From Triparma columacea (Eukaryota; Sar; Bolidophyceae; Parmales; Triparmaceae): a stretch of 64,000 nucleotides of DNA. Made by a program: the position numbers and the translations under genes. The notes under the pieces were generated by a model, which saw nothing but the letters and a program-made list of their open reading frames with translations, did not search any database and was not told where the DNA came from. The DNA lies in assembly GCA_030267965.1 (NCBI GenBank), contig BRYA01000571.1, forward strand, positions 1 to 64,000, written 5' to 3'. Below, piece by piece: positions 54,325 to 64,000 of this stretch (positions are counted from its first letter, which is position 1; every line of letters starts with the position of its first letter).

Positions 54325-57300
54325 TCACACCTCATTGTAGCTCTCCAACCCTTGGATCTCCTCCAGTGATGCCCTCTTGAACGTCTCAGTTTGCGCCCAA
54401 TTCGAGCTCAGCTCAACCCCGTCGATTTCTTTTGAAGTGGAAATGTGCTCCAATCCACTGTCCACATCGTCGTGATGACTTTTTCTTTTTCCCCAGATGC
54501 TCTCGAAACCACAACAAAAATTGGTGCTAACCTCCTCTTCCCGCTGGTCTCCGTTTGCCTTCCTCTCCCTCAAAAGTTTCGAGTTCTCAACTTTACTTAT
54601 TTCTTGGTAAATATTGGTTTGGCTGGGGAAATAAATGTACGCTATCAATTTGGCAGTCACGTCGAGTGTAGTGCAGGCCACAGTGACAACTATCACGAAG
54701 AGATAGGTCCAAGGTCGATCAACGAACGTGTGTTCTGCAACCCAGACGAAAAACCCTCCCGCACTACCGAAGTTGCCGAAGTATACAAACTGGTAAAGAC
54801 CGACACCAAGAGCAAAGAGACCGAAGGTGCCTACGGTCAACCCTATCCATGTGTACGGAAGGCGGTCGACGAAGTCTCCCCTGAACTGCCCTGAAATGAA
54901 AGACTTCGTCTCGATCATAACCTTGATGGTCAGACAGACGACCAAGGTAGCGTAAGTCGTAGTCCCGTACGCTGCGAGGTTTTCGCCGCTGCCGTCAGCA
55001 AAGCCTGGTATGTATGCAAATGTGGCTGAGGCTTTGCCACTCATGCCGTTGCCGTACACAATTTGGGAGAAAAAATAGATGATGCTTGCCTGACTCACAG
55101 CGAGGGTCGCCCACCGGTAGATGACCCTCCGAGCCAATTCCTGGTTCATCCTCCCGACGATGTAGGTCTCTGGGTTATCAAGGGCGAACCGTTTGGTCAC
55201 GTCGCGGTCAAATATCCCTATGAAGAGGATTGGGAATCCTAGGACAAAGTTGTACATACCAATGACCCACTCGTCATAGAGAGGACGTCCAGTCCAGTGG
55301 CAGTATATTTGGAAGTAAAATATCGTGAAAACCAGGATCGCATTCTTGTAGAACGAGTACATGCACACTTTTGCCATGCGGACGTAGTTCCACCGACCGT
55401 GGACGAGGAGAAGAGGAGCCAAGAATCGGAACTGAGCGATCGCAAAGTCGCTGTTATTAACGGCTTGTTGGCCTTCGAGGCCGCTGATACCGATACCAAC
55501 CTGGGCCTCCTGGATCATGCCAACGTCATTAGCCCCGTCTCCGATAGCGAGCGTCACAGGGCGAGGGCTCACGTACTTCTTGACCATTTTCACAAGCAAG
55601 GCTTTCTGTTTCGGGCTAACGCGGCAGGCGATGACGCTTTTGGAGCAAGCTGCAAGGTTGAACAGCATCTCCTCCATATTGTGATCCCCGAGGATGTTCT
55701 TCAGCGCGCTGCCTGTGATTATGAGGGCCCCGTCGCTCTCAGAAAAAGGAGATTTGATGTCAGTTGCCGGGGTTGCTTCGAGGGTTGCAGTGGTGAAGGT
55801 CCTCCTCCTGACCTCTTCGCGGTCGTCCTCCACAGGGGATAGCGGAAGTGAGGAGTTGCTCGGGCGAATCGGGAAGCGATCGCTTTCCTCCCTTGCCACA
55901 GCTCTAGTTACGGAAGCATTGTGTTTAGCCCTCTTCTTCAGAACGTGTTTCTTCAGCAAACCATGACGAACGTACTTGTCAACAGCGAAGAGCCTCTCCA
56001 ATCTGGAAGGCTTTACGGCATTCTCACTATCGTGTAGGGTGATGACGGATTCGTTGTCATCTTCGGGGCTGAAACCAAAGGAGGAAGAATTTGACCTGGA
56101 CCTAGACCTCGAGGATCTACTGAATTTCTCGGAGATGCGGCGAGAGAATCGCCGGGCAAGCTTGGCTTTCGCGAAGATGTTTCGTCCAGCGGGTTGAGTC
56201 CTATCCTCCTGAAGCTTCTTCACGAGTATGTTTGCGTGATGTCTGACCTTCAATTTCTTCCTGTTGTCGGTGAGGAGTTCCTCCTTTCCCGCGCATCTCC
56301 TGAAAAAGTTGTTGAGCTTGATTCCAAAAGGAACCCTCTCGTCCAATACGTACGTTTTACTGTATTTCGGGAGCTTTCCCGATTTGACACGCTCGATGAA
56401 GGCCTTCGCCATATACTCCTTGATTTCAGCTTCGCTATTCTCGTCCCCGTCAAAAATTGTCAATTCCGTGTCCTCCTTCAACAAGAGAGTAGCGTATCCG
56501 ATTTCGATTGCCGTTTCCTTTTTGTCCCCTGTGAGTACCCAAATCTTGATGCCTGCACTTCCCAATTTGTCGATTGTAGAAGGAACGCCATCTTGCAACT
56601 TATCTTCGATACCGGAGGCCCCCACGACGTAAATATTGCGCTCGATCGAGAGAGCTGCCCTGGTAAGTGCTGAAAAGTGAGCGATTGGGTTGAGGTGTAT
56701 TGGGGGTTCATTGTTAGGTTAAACCTACACTGCACGTAACTGCTCCATCTGCTCAGTCGCAGTCCATGAATAAAATGTGAACTCAATGATTTACCCATTT
56801 TGCAACCTGAACACAAAATCGTACCTTCGTTTCTTTCCTCACCAACCTTCTCGGTCGCCGCCTTGTACTCGCCTATCCAGCGGCCGCTCTCTCCTTCGCT
56901 CAGCACCCTAACCCCCATCACGAGCGTCCTCAGACCGTCCCTCGCAAACTCTGCAAGGTCCTGTTGCAGTTGTAAGAGGTGTTCGAAGTGGTCAATAGAG
57001 CACCCCAGTGTCGACAAGTCGATGGTAGAGCGGTCAACCATGGTGCCGAGGGCACTCCCTGCGATGCAAACTCCGTCGACGAGCATGCTGCTGTCGGCAC
57101 CTTTACAGAAAAGAATTGGAAGCCTCCCCAAGTGGGCAGGGGAACGCAGAAGGACGGACATCCTCTTCCGGTCCGAATCAAATTTATTTACTGCGAGTAC
57201 CTCCCATTCCTCTTCACGAACCTTTGCCGGGCCTTGCTGCAGGTCAACAAATTGTGCTGTACGGTCCTTGCAGTCCCCAACGGAGCTGATACACTTGGCT

Positions 57301-59138
57301 AAGCCGTCTTGAAAGGCGTCCTGACTTGTCACGCTCTCTGAAGGAGGGTTGGAAAGTAGGCTCAAGTTTCCATTGACTTTAATCCTCACCCCTACTTGGG
57401 TACCACCAAGCAATTGATAACCCAACGCACTCCCAGCATTAACCAGGGCGCTCTCGTCTGGGGATTCTGCTTGGTACTCAAATCCCTCGGGGGCGTCAGA
57501 GTCATTGGTCGTGCCCGGGGTCGCCTCGACTACCACAGTGTGACAGAGCGCCATGACCCTCACGAACATCTCAGCCTCGAAGCTCTTCTCCCTGACGATG
57601 TCCTCCACGTCCTTGTAGTCTCCCATCGATGCGTCCGCCCTCTCCATCACTGGCTTTCCGTAAATATTACCACGCACGGTCGCCCGTTTGAATTCCATAA
57701 TGTTGGCGGTAAGTGTACCAGTCTTATCTGAAAATATGTACTGGACCATTCCTAAATCTGCCACGGTGTTCGACCTGGCCATCGCGGGAGTGGAAGACTC
57801 CTCGTGAAACATGTCAACATCAGTTGAGATGAAGTGCATTAAGGCGAAGATGGTGACCTCCAACGTAACGTATAGGGAAAGAGGGACGAGATTTGAGTAT
57901 ATCGTCAGGAAAGTGAACCAGTTTTGTAGCCAGTTGTAACGAAAGGTGTCAGGTTGGGTAGGGACAAGCATCACACCACCAAGAGATGCGATATTTCCGC
58001 TGGTAAGGTACCAAGCATTATTGTAGAAGGTCGTGTTCACGGCACTGCTCACAATGGCACAAATCGTAACCACCACGGCCTCTGCCGCAAGAATCATCCA
58101 AATAGCCCTGTTGACTAACCTGTCGAGTTGGGAAAGCTTGCTCGGAGGGTGCCTACTGTTCCGCACGAGCTTTGTATCGACTCCTGTATAGACAACAAGA
58201 GCAATCACCCACTCAGTGTTCCTCAAGACACTTCCGCGTACAAGGAAATTGGCTTCGTCCACTGCTGTCCGCGCTCCTGAGCTATCCTCGATGACGCCCG
58301 AAAAGGTGTGGACACTTGCATTGGGTTGTTCGGCTTCTACCTTCCCCCCCGTTAACTTTTGCTCTAGAGATGCACCCCACGACAAAACGTCCTTTGGAAC
58401 GACCTTGACTTTCAAGTTTGTTTCTCCATCAATATTGCTCGTTTCGACGTAACCGACCTCCCCGCTGCAAGCTACCATGATGCAATCCGCGGGTATCACC
58501 GTGCGGTTGGAAAGGTAGAGGAGGGACCCCGTCGTAATATTTTGGGAGAGGACAGGCCTCGTGTTAGTGGAGGGACCAAAGCGCTGGTGAAGGGTGGATG
58601 TCGTTGGAGACGTTGGCGGTGTGTTTTCAGTCCTCTCGAGCGAGTCAGAGAGACCCTCGTCGCTGCTGTCGCCTCTACCTTCCTCGTCGCTCAAAGTGGA
58701 TGAAAACGAGACCTTTCTAAACTTTGTCAGATTGATCCTCTTGTCACTGTTATGCCTCCCGCGGTCGGTAAGGAATTCGTTCAATAGCGATACTGAGACA
58801 ACCAAGGCGAGGGGTCCGAGGGTCGTCCAAGGGGTTATGGCAGAAGGAAAGGCCGAACTGTACCACCCCACAGCCATTATCAGACCAATTACCAAAAAGT
58901 AAATATTCCCCAAACGCCTGAACTGCTGCGCCACGGCCTTGATCAGAAACCACTTCCGAAACCTCTTGAATCCCAAATGAAACCTGGGAGTAAAATCATA
59001 TTTATTGGTCTGCAGCGTGTTGTTGCAGTGTTCTGGATTCTGCGAACAGTGAGTGAAGAAAACATTTTTGATGTGTGGGGGGGAGGTGTAGAGATGAGGT
59101 GAGTTCGTGTGCGGAAGAATTATGGCGGTGGATGTCAT
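54325..59138 (-). CDS. P4-ATPase phospholipid flippase
   Basis: Two exons, 59138-56843 and 56669-54325 (phase 1; the join reads ATEKV-ALTRAALSIERN), giving 1546 residues, longer than the usual 1100-1300. P4-ATPases move phosphatidylserine or ethanolamine to the cytosolic leaflet in Golgi, endosome and plasma membranes. Seen: NKYDFTPRFHLG and FRKWFLIKAVAQQFRRLGNIYFLVI at the entry, the actuator site DGETNLK, phosphorylation site DKTGTLTANIMEF with Asp471, ESPDESALVNAG, a DGVPSTIDKLGSAGIKIWVLTGDKKETAIEIG block, GDGANDVGMIQEAQVGIGISG, and the C-terminal six helices. A Ser/Arg-rich insert at about residues 870-1085 (FSRSSRSRSRSNSSSFG) breaks the P domain between VLTGDK and GDGAND and explains the extra length. 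A CDC50-type beta subunit should exist elsewhere. Confidence 0.94.
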
Positions 59139-59866
59139 GGATGAGGCGAGGGTGTGGGGGCTCCTTGTAAATATAGTGGACTAAACTGTGACGACCCTTT
59201 TGTCAAATGCATAAGTCATCCAGTGACGCAACCCTTTCCGCTGCTCGCTCCGTCCGCCGTGGTGTTCTTAACTGGTCGCTTCACACCTCCCATTGTTCAT
59301 TCTGTGACACACATTCTCTTTTGTGACCTCATTCTCACCTCCTCAAGTGTCATAATCAACCGAGAAGCGGAGGGCACATCAGAGTCGAACGACATGGAGA
59401 AAGGGGGGGGAGAGGAGAGATGGAGAAATACTGTATACAAAGTTGGTTCAGGAGACAAGGAATAATGATTCCCAATTTAGCTCAATGACCGTTGGGGCGA
59501 CTGCGGGTCGAGGGGGGGTCAGCAAAATCCCAGGCCTTTGTTCCTAAAAAGTCGCCGTCATTGAAACAGCCGTGAAGTTGACGTAAGTACTGCGCCCATC
59601 TGAGTGATCTACGTCCCAAAATGTGTACAAAACGCTGGAAACAGGGCCAAAACACAGCAAAACACGGACAACCAAACTTTTAAAGGGGCTCCATCTTCCC
59701 TCTCTTTCGCACCTGAATTCCACAGTTAGGACCTTGAAGGAAACTGGTCTACCAATAAGATGTACCTAAGATCGGTGGTAGAGAATGACAGCAAAAAGTG
59801 AACTAAAAATGAAAAAATTTGAGAGAGAAGAGGAATTCCTAAACCCAAAAACCCAGGTCATCAATT
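59139..59866. other. Intergenic, 728 bp, the largest gap; no gene supported
   Basis: It contains the flippase promoter and the 3' region of the EF-hand gene. A plus-strand frame at 59154-59465 overlaps the flippase leader and has no family features. I see no tRNA, repeat array or transposon ends. Confidence 0.45.
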
Positions 59867-61045
59867 TCAATATTTGCGGGCGGTGAGCATAACTTCTCGA
59901 GCATTTTCTTTCCTTCTCGGGCTATTCTCGATCCTTGTGTTGGTAATGTAACTCGTTTTTGCTACGGTCACTCTGTTTTTATCCCCGTGAAAGCTGCTTG
60001 TCATCCATGGGTTTTCGCGGAGTTCGCGAGTTTTTGCTTCGTCTAATCTGGACTGGCAAACGAACCTGTCTTTGTTCTTTCGGAGGTTCTTGAGGGTGTC
60101 GAGGCTGCCCTTGTGGTCTGTGCTGAGGTGAAAGTTGGGATCCCTTGGCCCAGGGGCCCCAAAGTCGTTCCAGGCGGTGACGTCGAATTTGTTCGTGAAC
60201 CAGTTGTGCTTGATGATCTCTGGATTCCAGCAAGTCATGGCGTCCTTCATATTCTTTGAGGAGACCGTGGCGAGATTCTGCTCAATATTCTTAAGCTCTT
60301 GGATGCGCTTCTTGAATGCAGGTCCAGGAGCGTCCGCGAGCTCCCTGATGTTTTGCTCCATGCCTTTCGTTAGAAAGTCCGGATCGAATAGCTCGAGATC
60401 TCCTTTTGCCTCCCTGGCCATGAAGAATTGCTCCGCAATGATTTGTTTCCCAATGTGTTGCTCCTCCCTGTCCAGCACCCCGTTTCCGTCGATATCGAAC
60501 CTCTTAGCCATAAAGAGATCTTCCGGCCCGACAATGCCGTCCCCATCGATATCGTATGATATATGCGGAAGATTCATCGTCCTAAGTTTCTCCTTGTACT
60601 CTGACAGCGTTTTCGAGGGAGGGATCGGGTTGTTGTCAGGGTCCATCCACTGCGACTTGAGCTGGCACCCGTACTTGAAGCTAGGCCTTGGCATCGCATG
60701 GGAGGTGTCGGAGTGGTCGATGTCATCCTCTCCTTCTTGTTGCATTTTGAACATCCTCAACCTCTCCTCGGCGGCATTGGCTCCAGCGGCTACGGCATCC
60801 GCAATATTCGTGTTCCTCTGGTGGCCTGTTATGGAAAGGTTCTTCTCCCCCACCATCTTTTTTAGATGGTGGTGATGCGTATGACGCCTTGCCACAACTT
60901 CGTGACGATCGGGGGTTTGTACTCGACCAGAGGGCTGCTGCGAGAGAGACATACGCGAGCTAGGATTTGTAAAGATAGACGATTTCGACCGGGCAGTAGC
61001 TGAAGGTTGAGATCGAGCTGAAGAGTGGGTTGGGGGGAGGTCCAT
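59867..61045 (-). CDS. EF-hand calcium-binding protein
   Basis: Single exon, 392 residues, ATG at 61045. Two adjacent EF-hands sit in the middle: loop 1 DIDGDGIVGPED and loop 2 DIDGNGVLDREE, both with complete Ca2+ ligands (Asp, Asp, Gly6, acidic residue at 12). Before them a Ser-rich basic start and a His run (RRHTHHHHLKK); after them a helical region (FFMAREAKGDLELF, ELKNIEQNLATVSSKN) and Trp-rich stretches (HNWFTNKFDVTAWNDFG, NPWMTSSFHGDKNR). This mix of central EF-hands and Trp/Asn-rich C-terminus recalls flagella-associated proteins of protists, and two neighbours also look ciliary. Family and exact role not recognised. Confidence 0.78.
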   Translation of the reverse strand: MDLPPTHSSARSQPSATARSKSSIFTNPSSRMSLSQQPSGRVQTPDRHEVVARRHTHHHHLKKMVGEKNLSITGHQRNTNIADAVAAGANAAEERLRMFKMQQEGEDDIDHSDTSHAMPRPSFKYGCQLKSQWMDPDNNPIPPSKTLSEYKEKLRTMNLPHISYDIDGDGIVGPEDLFMAKRFDIDGNGVLDREEQHIGKQIIAEQFFMAREAKGDLELFDPDFLTKGMEQNIRELADAPGPAFKKRIQELKNIEQNLATVSSKNMKDAMTCWNPEIIKHNWFTNKFDVTAWNDFGAPGPRDPNFHLSTDHKGSLDTLKNLRKNKDRFVCQSRLDEAKTRELRENPWMTSSFHGDKNRVTVAKTSYITNTRIENSPRRKENAREVMLTARKY

Positions 61046-61069
61046 GAAAGAGGGCTGGGGTCGGCGCAG

Positions 61070-61086
61070 TGGGGGGGGGGGGGGGT
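61070..61086 (+). repeat. Homopolymer G tract
   Basis: About 15 consecutive G just upstream of the EF-hand gene start on the other strand (poly-C in its leader). Probably variable in length and error-prone. Confidence 0.75.
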
Positions 61087-61118
61087 GATGTGCCTTAGTT
61101 AGGATTTAAGGGCGCATT

Positions 61119-61852
61119 TCAAGCGGTCTCGTCCTGGTGCACAAACATTACCTTATTTGCACTTCTCCTAGCACTCGTTCCATCCCTGGCACTCTGTCCT
61201 CCTCTAGCGCTCCATAGCCTAGCACTCCCTCCTTCTCCTCCTCCTCCTCCTCCTCCTTCTCTCCTGGTTGTTCCACTCCCATCGTCTTCCTGGTTATTCT
61301 CGCGAGCACTTCTTCCAGTTCGCCGAGAAATGGGAGCTTGCTCCTCGCTTGTCGTCATGACTTGATCTCCCAAGTGCATCCTTGATTCTTCGTGAGCACG
61401 GTCAAAATGACCAAACTTGCGAGTGCGAACGGATTTCAGTTGCGCCTTGCGTCTCGGGGTATCCACAGCGTACTCCGCACCGAGAAGGCATGCGCCAACG
61501 CCTTTTCAATGGTGGATACGGGGATGTGTGAGAAGGTGAACAGAAGAAAAGGGAGACAAGGAAGGAAGGGTAGCAGACAAGGGAGCTCGTCACCAAAACC
61601 AAGAAAAGAGGAGGCATCATAGCTCTGTACGCACAAGTACACCAAGAAAATGCAAATGAATACGTGGTTCCTACCAAAACGTCCAGATTTCCTCTCATCT
61701 GGGACGGCCCCTCACGAGATCCACTTCCAAACCTTACCTGCAGAAGAGTCATTCATGCTCAACGGGATATTATCATCGGGAGAGCTTGTCCCGGCGAACG
61801 AAGCGCTTCGATTTGTTCTCCCTCCTCCAGTCCTTGGTCTTCTAGATGACAT
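61119..61852 (-). CDS. Small basic two-exon protein, unknown
   Basis: Two exons, 61852-61738 and 61501-61119, joined in phase 1, giving 165 residues. The first exon starts MSSRRPRTGGGRTNRS and ends NDSSAG at donor GTAAGG; the second follows a pyrimidine-rich acceptor (CATTGAAAAG) and continues VGACLLGAEYAVDTPRRKAQ, LKSVRTRKFGHFDRAHEESR, then a Gly-rich run and RRSANKVMFVHQDETA. Neither exon alone starts with ATG and stops properly except when joined, which supports the model. The FGHFDRAHEESRMHLGD segment looks structured; the rest is Arg/Ser/Gly-rich. Not recognised. It is head to head with the GAF protein gene, 217 bp apart, and next to the EF-hand gene, suggesting common expression. Confidence 0.6.
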
Positions 61853-62069
61853 GATTTTCCCCTTTGGAGTTGAGACTGGAGAGGCTGTTAACAACTGGCT
61901 CTCAAATCTGAAATTGAACAGGTTCGTCCAAATTGTTACTTTTAAACCCCAAACGATGTTCCTCTGCCTATAAAATGCGCTCTTGTATCAGTATCGCCCC
62001 CCATTTTTAGTCTGTTGCACCTTTTTGTCCTAACCATGCCCGTAACCTCCTTCTCTGCAGTTAGAGTAA

Positions 62070-63595
62070 ATGGCTGTAACTCCTGAAGATGCCGCAGACT
62101 ATCTCTCCCGTACGAACTTTAAGTCTGTCATTGAGCTATTGACTGCCGAGGCGATCCTTCATCGTTCCGAGGACCCAGTGCTATTCTGCCGCACATTGCT
62201 TGACCAGAAAATCCAGGCCAGAGGAGGAGCTGCGTATGCCCCCGAGCAAGCTACGGAATACGTTCGCCAGTGTTATGCCGATGCATCGGCCAACGCCGAC
62301 GAGAACGGCCGCATCCAGGGTAAGGTCAACGCGGCAGCAGGCTCTGCAGATGTTGATGGGCTGACCAATAGGCTTGCCCTTCTTGAGGCTCTGATAGAAG
62401 CGTGCAGGACTATTGCTACCAAGCTCGATCCTATGGAGGCAACTGCGGCGATTATCAGTCAGACTCTCAAGGTGCTAATGGCAGATCGCGCCACAATCTT
62501 CACCAAGGATCCTCACAGTAACCATCTGGTCCTCACGGTCGCAGAGGGGGCGAGGAATATCAGGGTCCCTATCGGGAAGGTAAGTCATCGACCTACGCGA
62601 CCGCATGTTGTGCTCGCGGAACGGATTTTTCTCAATCGTCCACCCTAACAAGTTCGTTATAAACCCCAAACAAACAGGGCATTGCTGGGTCGGTAGCCGA
62701 GACTGGGATCATCTGCAACATCAAGGATGCTTACACTGACCCTCGTTTTGACCCTACCCACGATCGCGAATCTGGCTACAAGACAAACACGATCTTGTGT
62801 GGACCCATCAAGGATCAAAATGACAACATTGTTGGTGTCCTTCAGGTCATCAACAAGAAGGACAACACGACCTTCTCTGATCTGGATGCTGAAATGCTGA
62901 CGATTCTCTCTACCCAGGCCGGGATCGCTCTCAAGAATGCCAACCTATACTTGCAGATGGAAAAGTCTCGCCAGAAGTTCCGCTCCCTTCTCGACATCAT
63001 TGCCGCCCTCCAGTCAGAGCTCGGGACCAACTCCCTCATTTTCACAATGACGCAGCGCGCTCCAAAGGTTGTTGGTGCTGACCGTTGCACCATATTTTTG
63101 GTGGACAATGACAACCAAGAATTGTGGGCAATGCAAGGCGAAGTAAACATCAGGATCCCCAAAAACGCTGGCATTGCTGGAGAGGTTGCGACCTCGGGGG
63201 AAATAATCAACATTCCAGATGCCTACAGCGACTCGCGCTTCAACCAGGAAGTCGATAAGAAGTCTGGGTACGTCACACGCAGCATCCTTTGCATGCCAAT
63301 TAAAGCCGGGAAGGAAGTCGTAGGGGTAATCCAGCTTCTCAACAAGGACATTGGACCCTTTGACTTGGAGGATGAGGAGGTTATGGGATCGTTCCTTTCC
63401 ATCGCCGGGCCAATCATCAAGGGCAGCAACCTTTTTCAAACTGGCGCAGGCAAAAAATCCAAAGGGGACGACAGCGGAGAATTCCCAGGCAACTCTCAAG
63501 GTTTCAAGAGGGAAAAAACTAGCAAGGGGGCCTCCATGATGCCAGCGTTCGGAGAAAACGATGAGGATGAAGAGGAGGACGATGGGGGCTTCTAA
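62070..63595 (+). CDS. RIIa-like dimerisation domain plus tandem GAF protein
   Basis: Two exons, 62070-62579 and 62678-63595, phase 0, giving 475 residues. Residues 5-45 (DAADYLSRTNFKSVIELLTAEA, ILHRSEDPVLFCRTLL) resemble the PKA RIIa/Dpy-30 dimerisation and docking fold. Two GAF domains follow: GAF1 about 110-255 (LVADRATIFT-like core, GIAGSVAETGIICNIKDAYTDPRFD, VLQVINK, AEMLTILSTQAGIALKNA) and GAF2 about 270-425 (GADRCTIFLVDND, NAGIAGEVATSGEIINIPDAYSDSRFN, MPIKAGKEVVGVIQLLNK). GAFs of this type bind cyclic nucleotides in phosphodiesterases, but no catalytic HD domain follows; the tail is acidic and ends DDGGF. The likely role is a sensor or scaffold in a cilium. A pyrimidine-rich TGCAG ends 10 bp before the ATG, so a leader intron is possible. 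Confidence 0.85.
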
Positions 63596-63757
63596 ATATG
63601 AGGGGGGTTAAAATAAAATGTGAAACGAACATAAAAAACAAAAACAAATATCGTCAAATCGGGTTGTTAAGGTTACGGGAATAAATTGAAGAAAGGTGGT
63701 CGTCTCTTCGTCGCTTCTTTTCGAATTTCAATATCCAGCGTCCCCTCCTTTTCTGAC

Positions 63758-64000
63758 ATGTCCCTCCCCCTCCTCCAAAAATCCAATCCAACCTCCGAAC
63801 AACCCCTTCCCTCCACAATCCAAAATAAATCCAGAAAGGCATTTAGAACCTCTAATTCGTGGACAATGGACCAAGTCTCTATTATGTTGACCTCTCTGCG
63901 TAAGTAATTCCCACGTATTCTTCCCGCTGTCCTTCCAACTTTTAGTTGAGGGACACCCCATCTCCCGCCAGAGGGTTCGAGAGGGCTAAAAATCTTTTCC
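63758..64000 (+). CDS. Start of an unidentified gene, cut by the window end
   Basis: A first exon, 63758-63899 (phase 1), begins MSLPLLQKSNPTSEQPLP and ends TMDQVSIMLTSL at a GTAAGT donor. A second exon starts at 63972 after CCCGCCAG and continues GSRGLKIFS to the window edge. The 72 nt intron is typical here. Too little is visible to name a family. Confidence 0.45.

Noticed and set aside
59154..59465. Plus-strand frame of 103 codons as a small gene
   Set aside because: It overlaps the flippase leader region, has no recognisable domain and no matching splice context.

Overview
This window is nuclear DNA from a compact eukaryotic genome, most likely a photosynthetic stramenopile (ochrophyte) with a flagellated stage. 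Four things point there. Short spliceosomal introns (about 55 to 280 nt, GT-AG, often with a pyrimidine tract and CTAAC-like branch sequence) interrupt about half the genes. A bestrophin-like DUF4239 membrane protein begins with a signal peptide followed at once by Phe, the bipartite plastid-targeting signature of secondary red plastids. An axonemal dynein light chain (DNAL4 type) and several cilium-type genes are present. The gene set is ordinary eukaryotic housekeeping with mitochondrial HslU and MnmG. A bolidophyte or parmalean is my best guess, but the sequence does not prove it.

Layout. 1-13.9 kb: a partial F-box gene; MPP10 back to back with CDC123; mitochondrial HslU divergent from PPAN/SSF1; a hypothetical gene divergent from DNAL4; a two-domain glycosyltransferase with degenerate DXD sites divergent from an N-myristoylation-type coiled-coil protein. 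14.4-24.2 kb: an EAG-like K+ channel, MnmG/MTO1, a DCX-like plus ARM protein, and a secreted GH3 beta-xylosidase. 24.3-34.5 kb: DHODH, the Pol I subunit RPA12, a mitochondrial-carrier-family protein, ATIC/PurH, an MFSD8-like transporter and GFAT. 34.6-45.3 kb: a SANBR-like BTB protein, an AADAT-like aminotransferase, exocyst Sec5 and a long coiled-coil protein. 45.4-54.2 kb: a small hypothetical, an EHD GTPase without an EH domain, the plastid DUF4239 protein, and a divergent pair of triple-RGS paralogues. 54.3-64 kb: a P4-ATPase flippase, an EF-hand protein, a small two-exon gene, a RIIa-like plus tandem-GAF protein, and the start of one more gene.

Genes are packed tightly and mostly head to head. 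Eleven divergent pairs share spacers of 78-624 bp, eight of them under 250 bp. Ribosome production is well represented (MPP10, PPAN, RPA12), as are nucleotide and hexosamine synthesis (DHODH, PurH, GFAT), membrane traffic (Sec5, EHD, flippase) and probable ciliary functions (DNAL4 and the 61-63.6 kb cluster). Exon boundaries were read by eye from splice signals, reading frame and remembered family conservation; no alignment was run. No tRNA, rRNA, CRISPR array or intact mobile element was seen.
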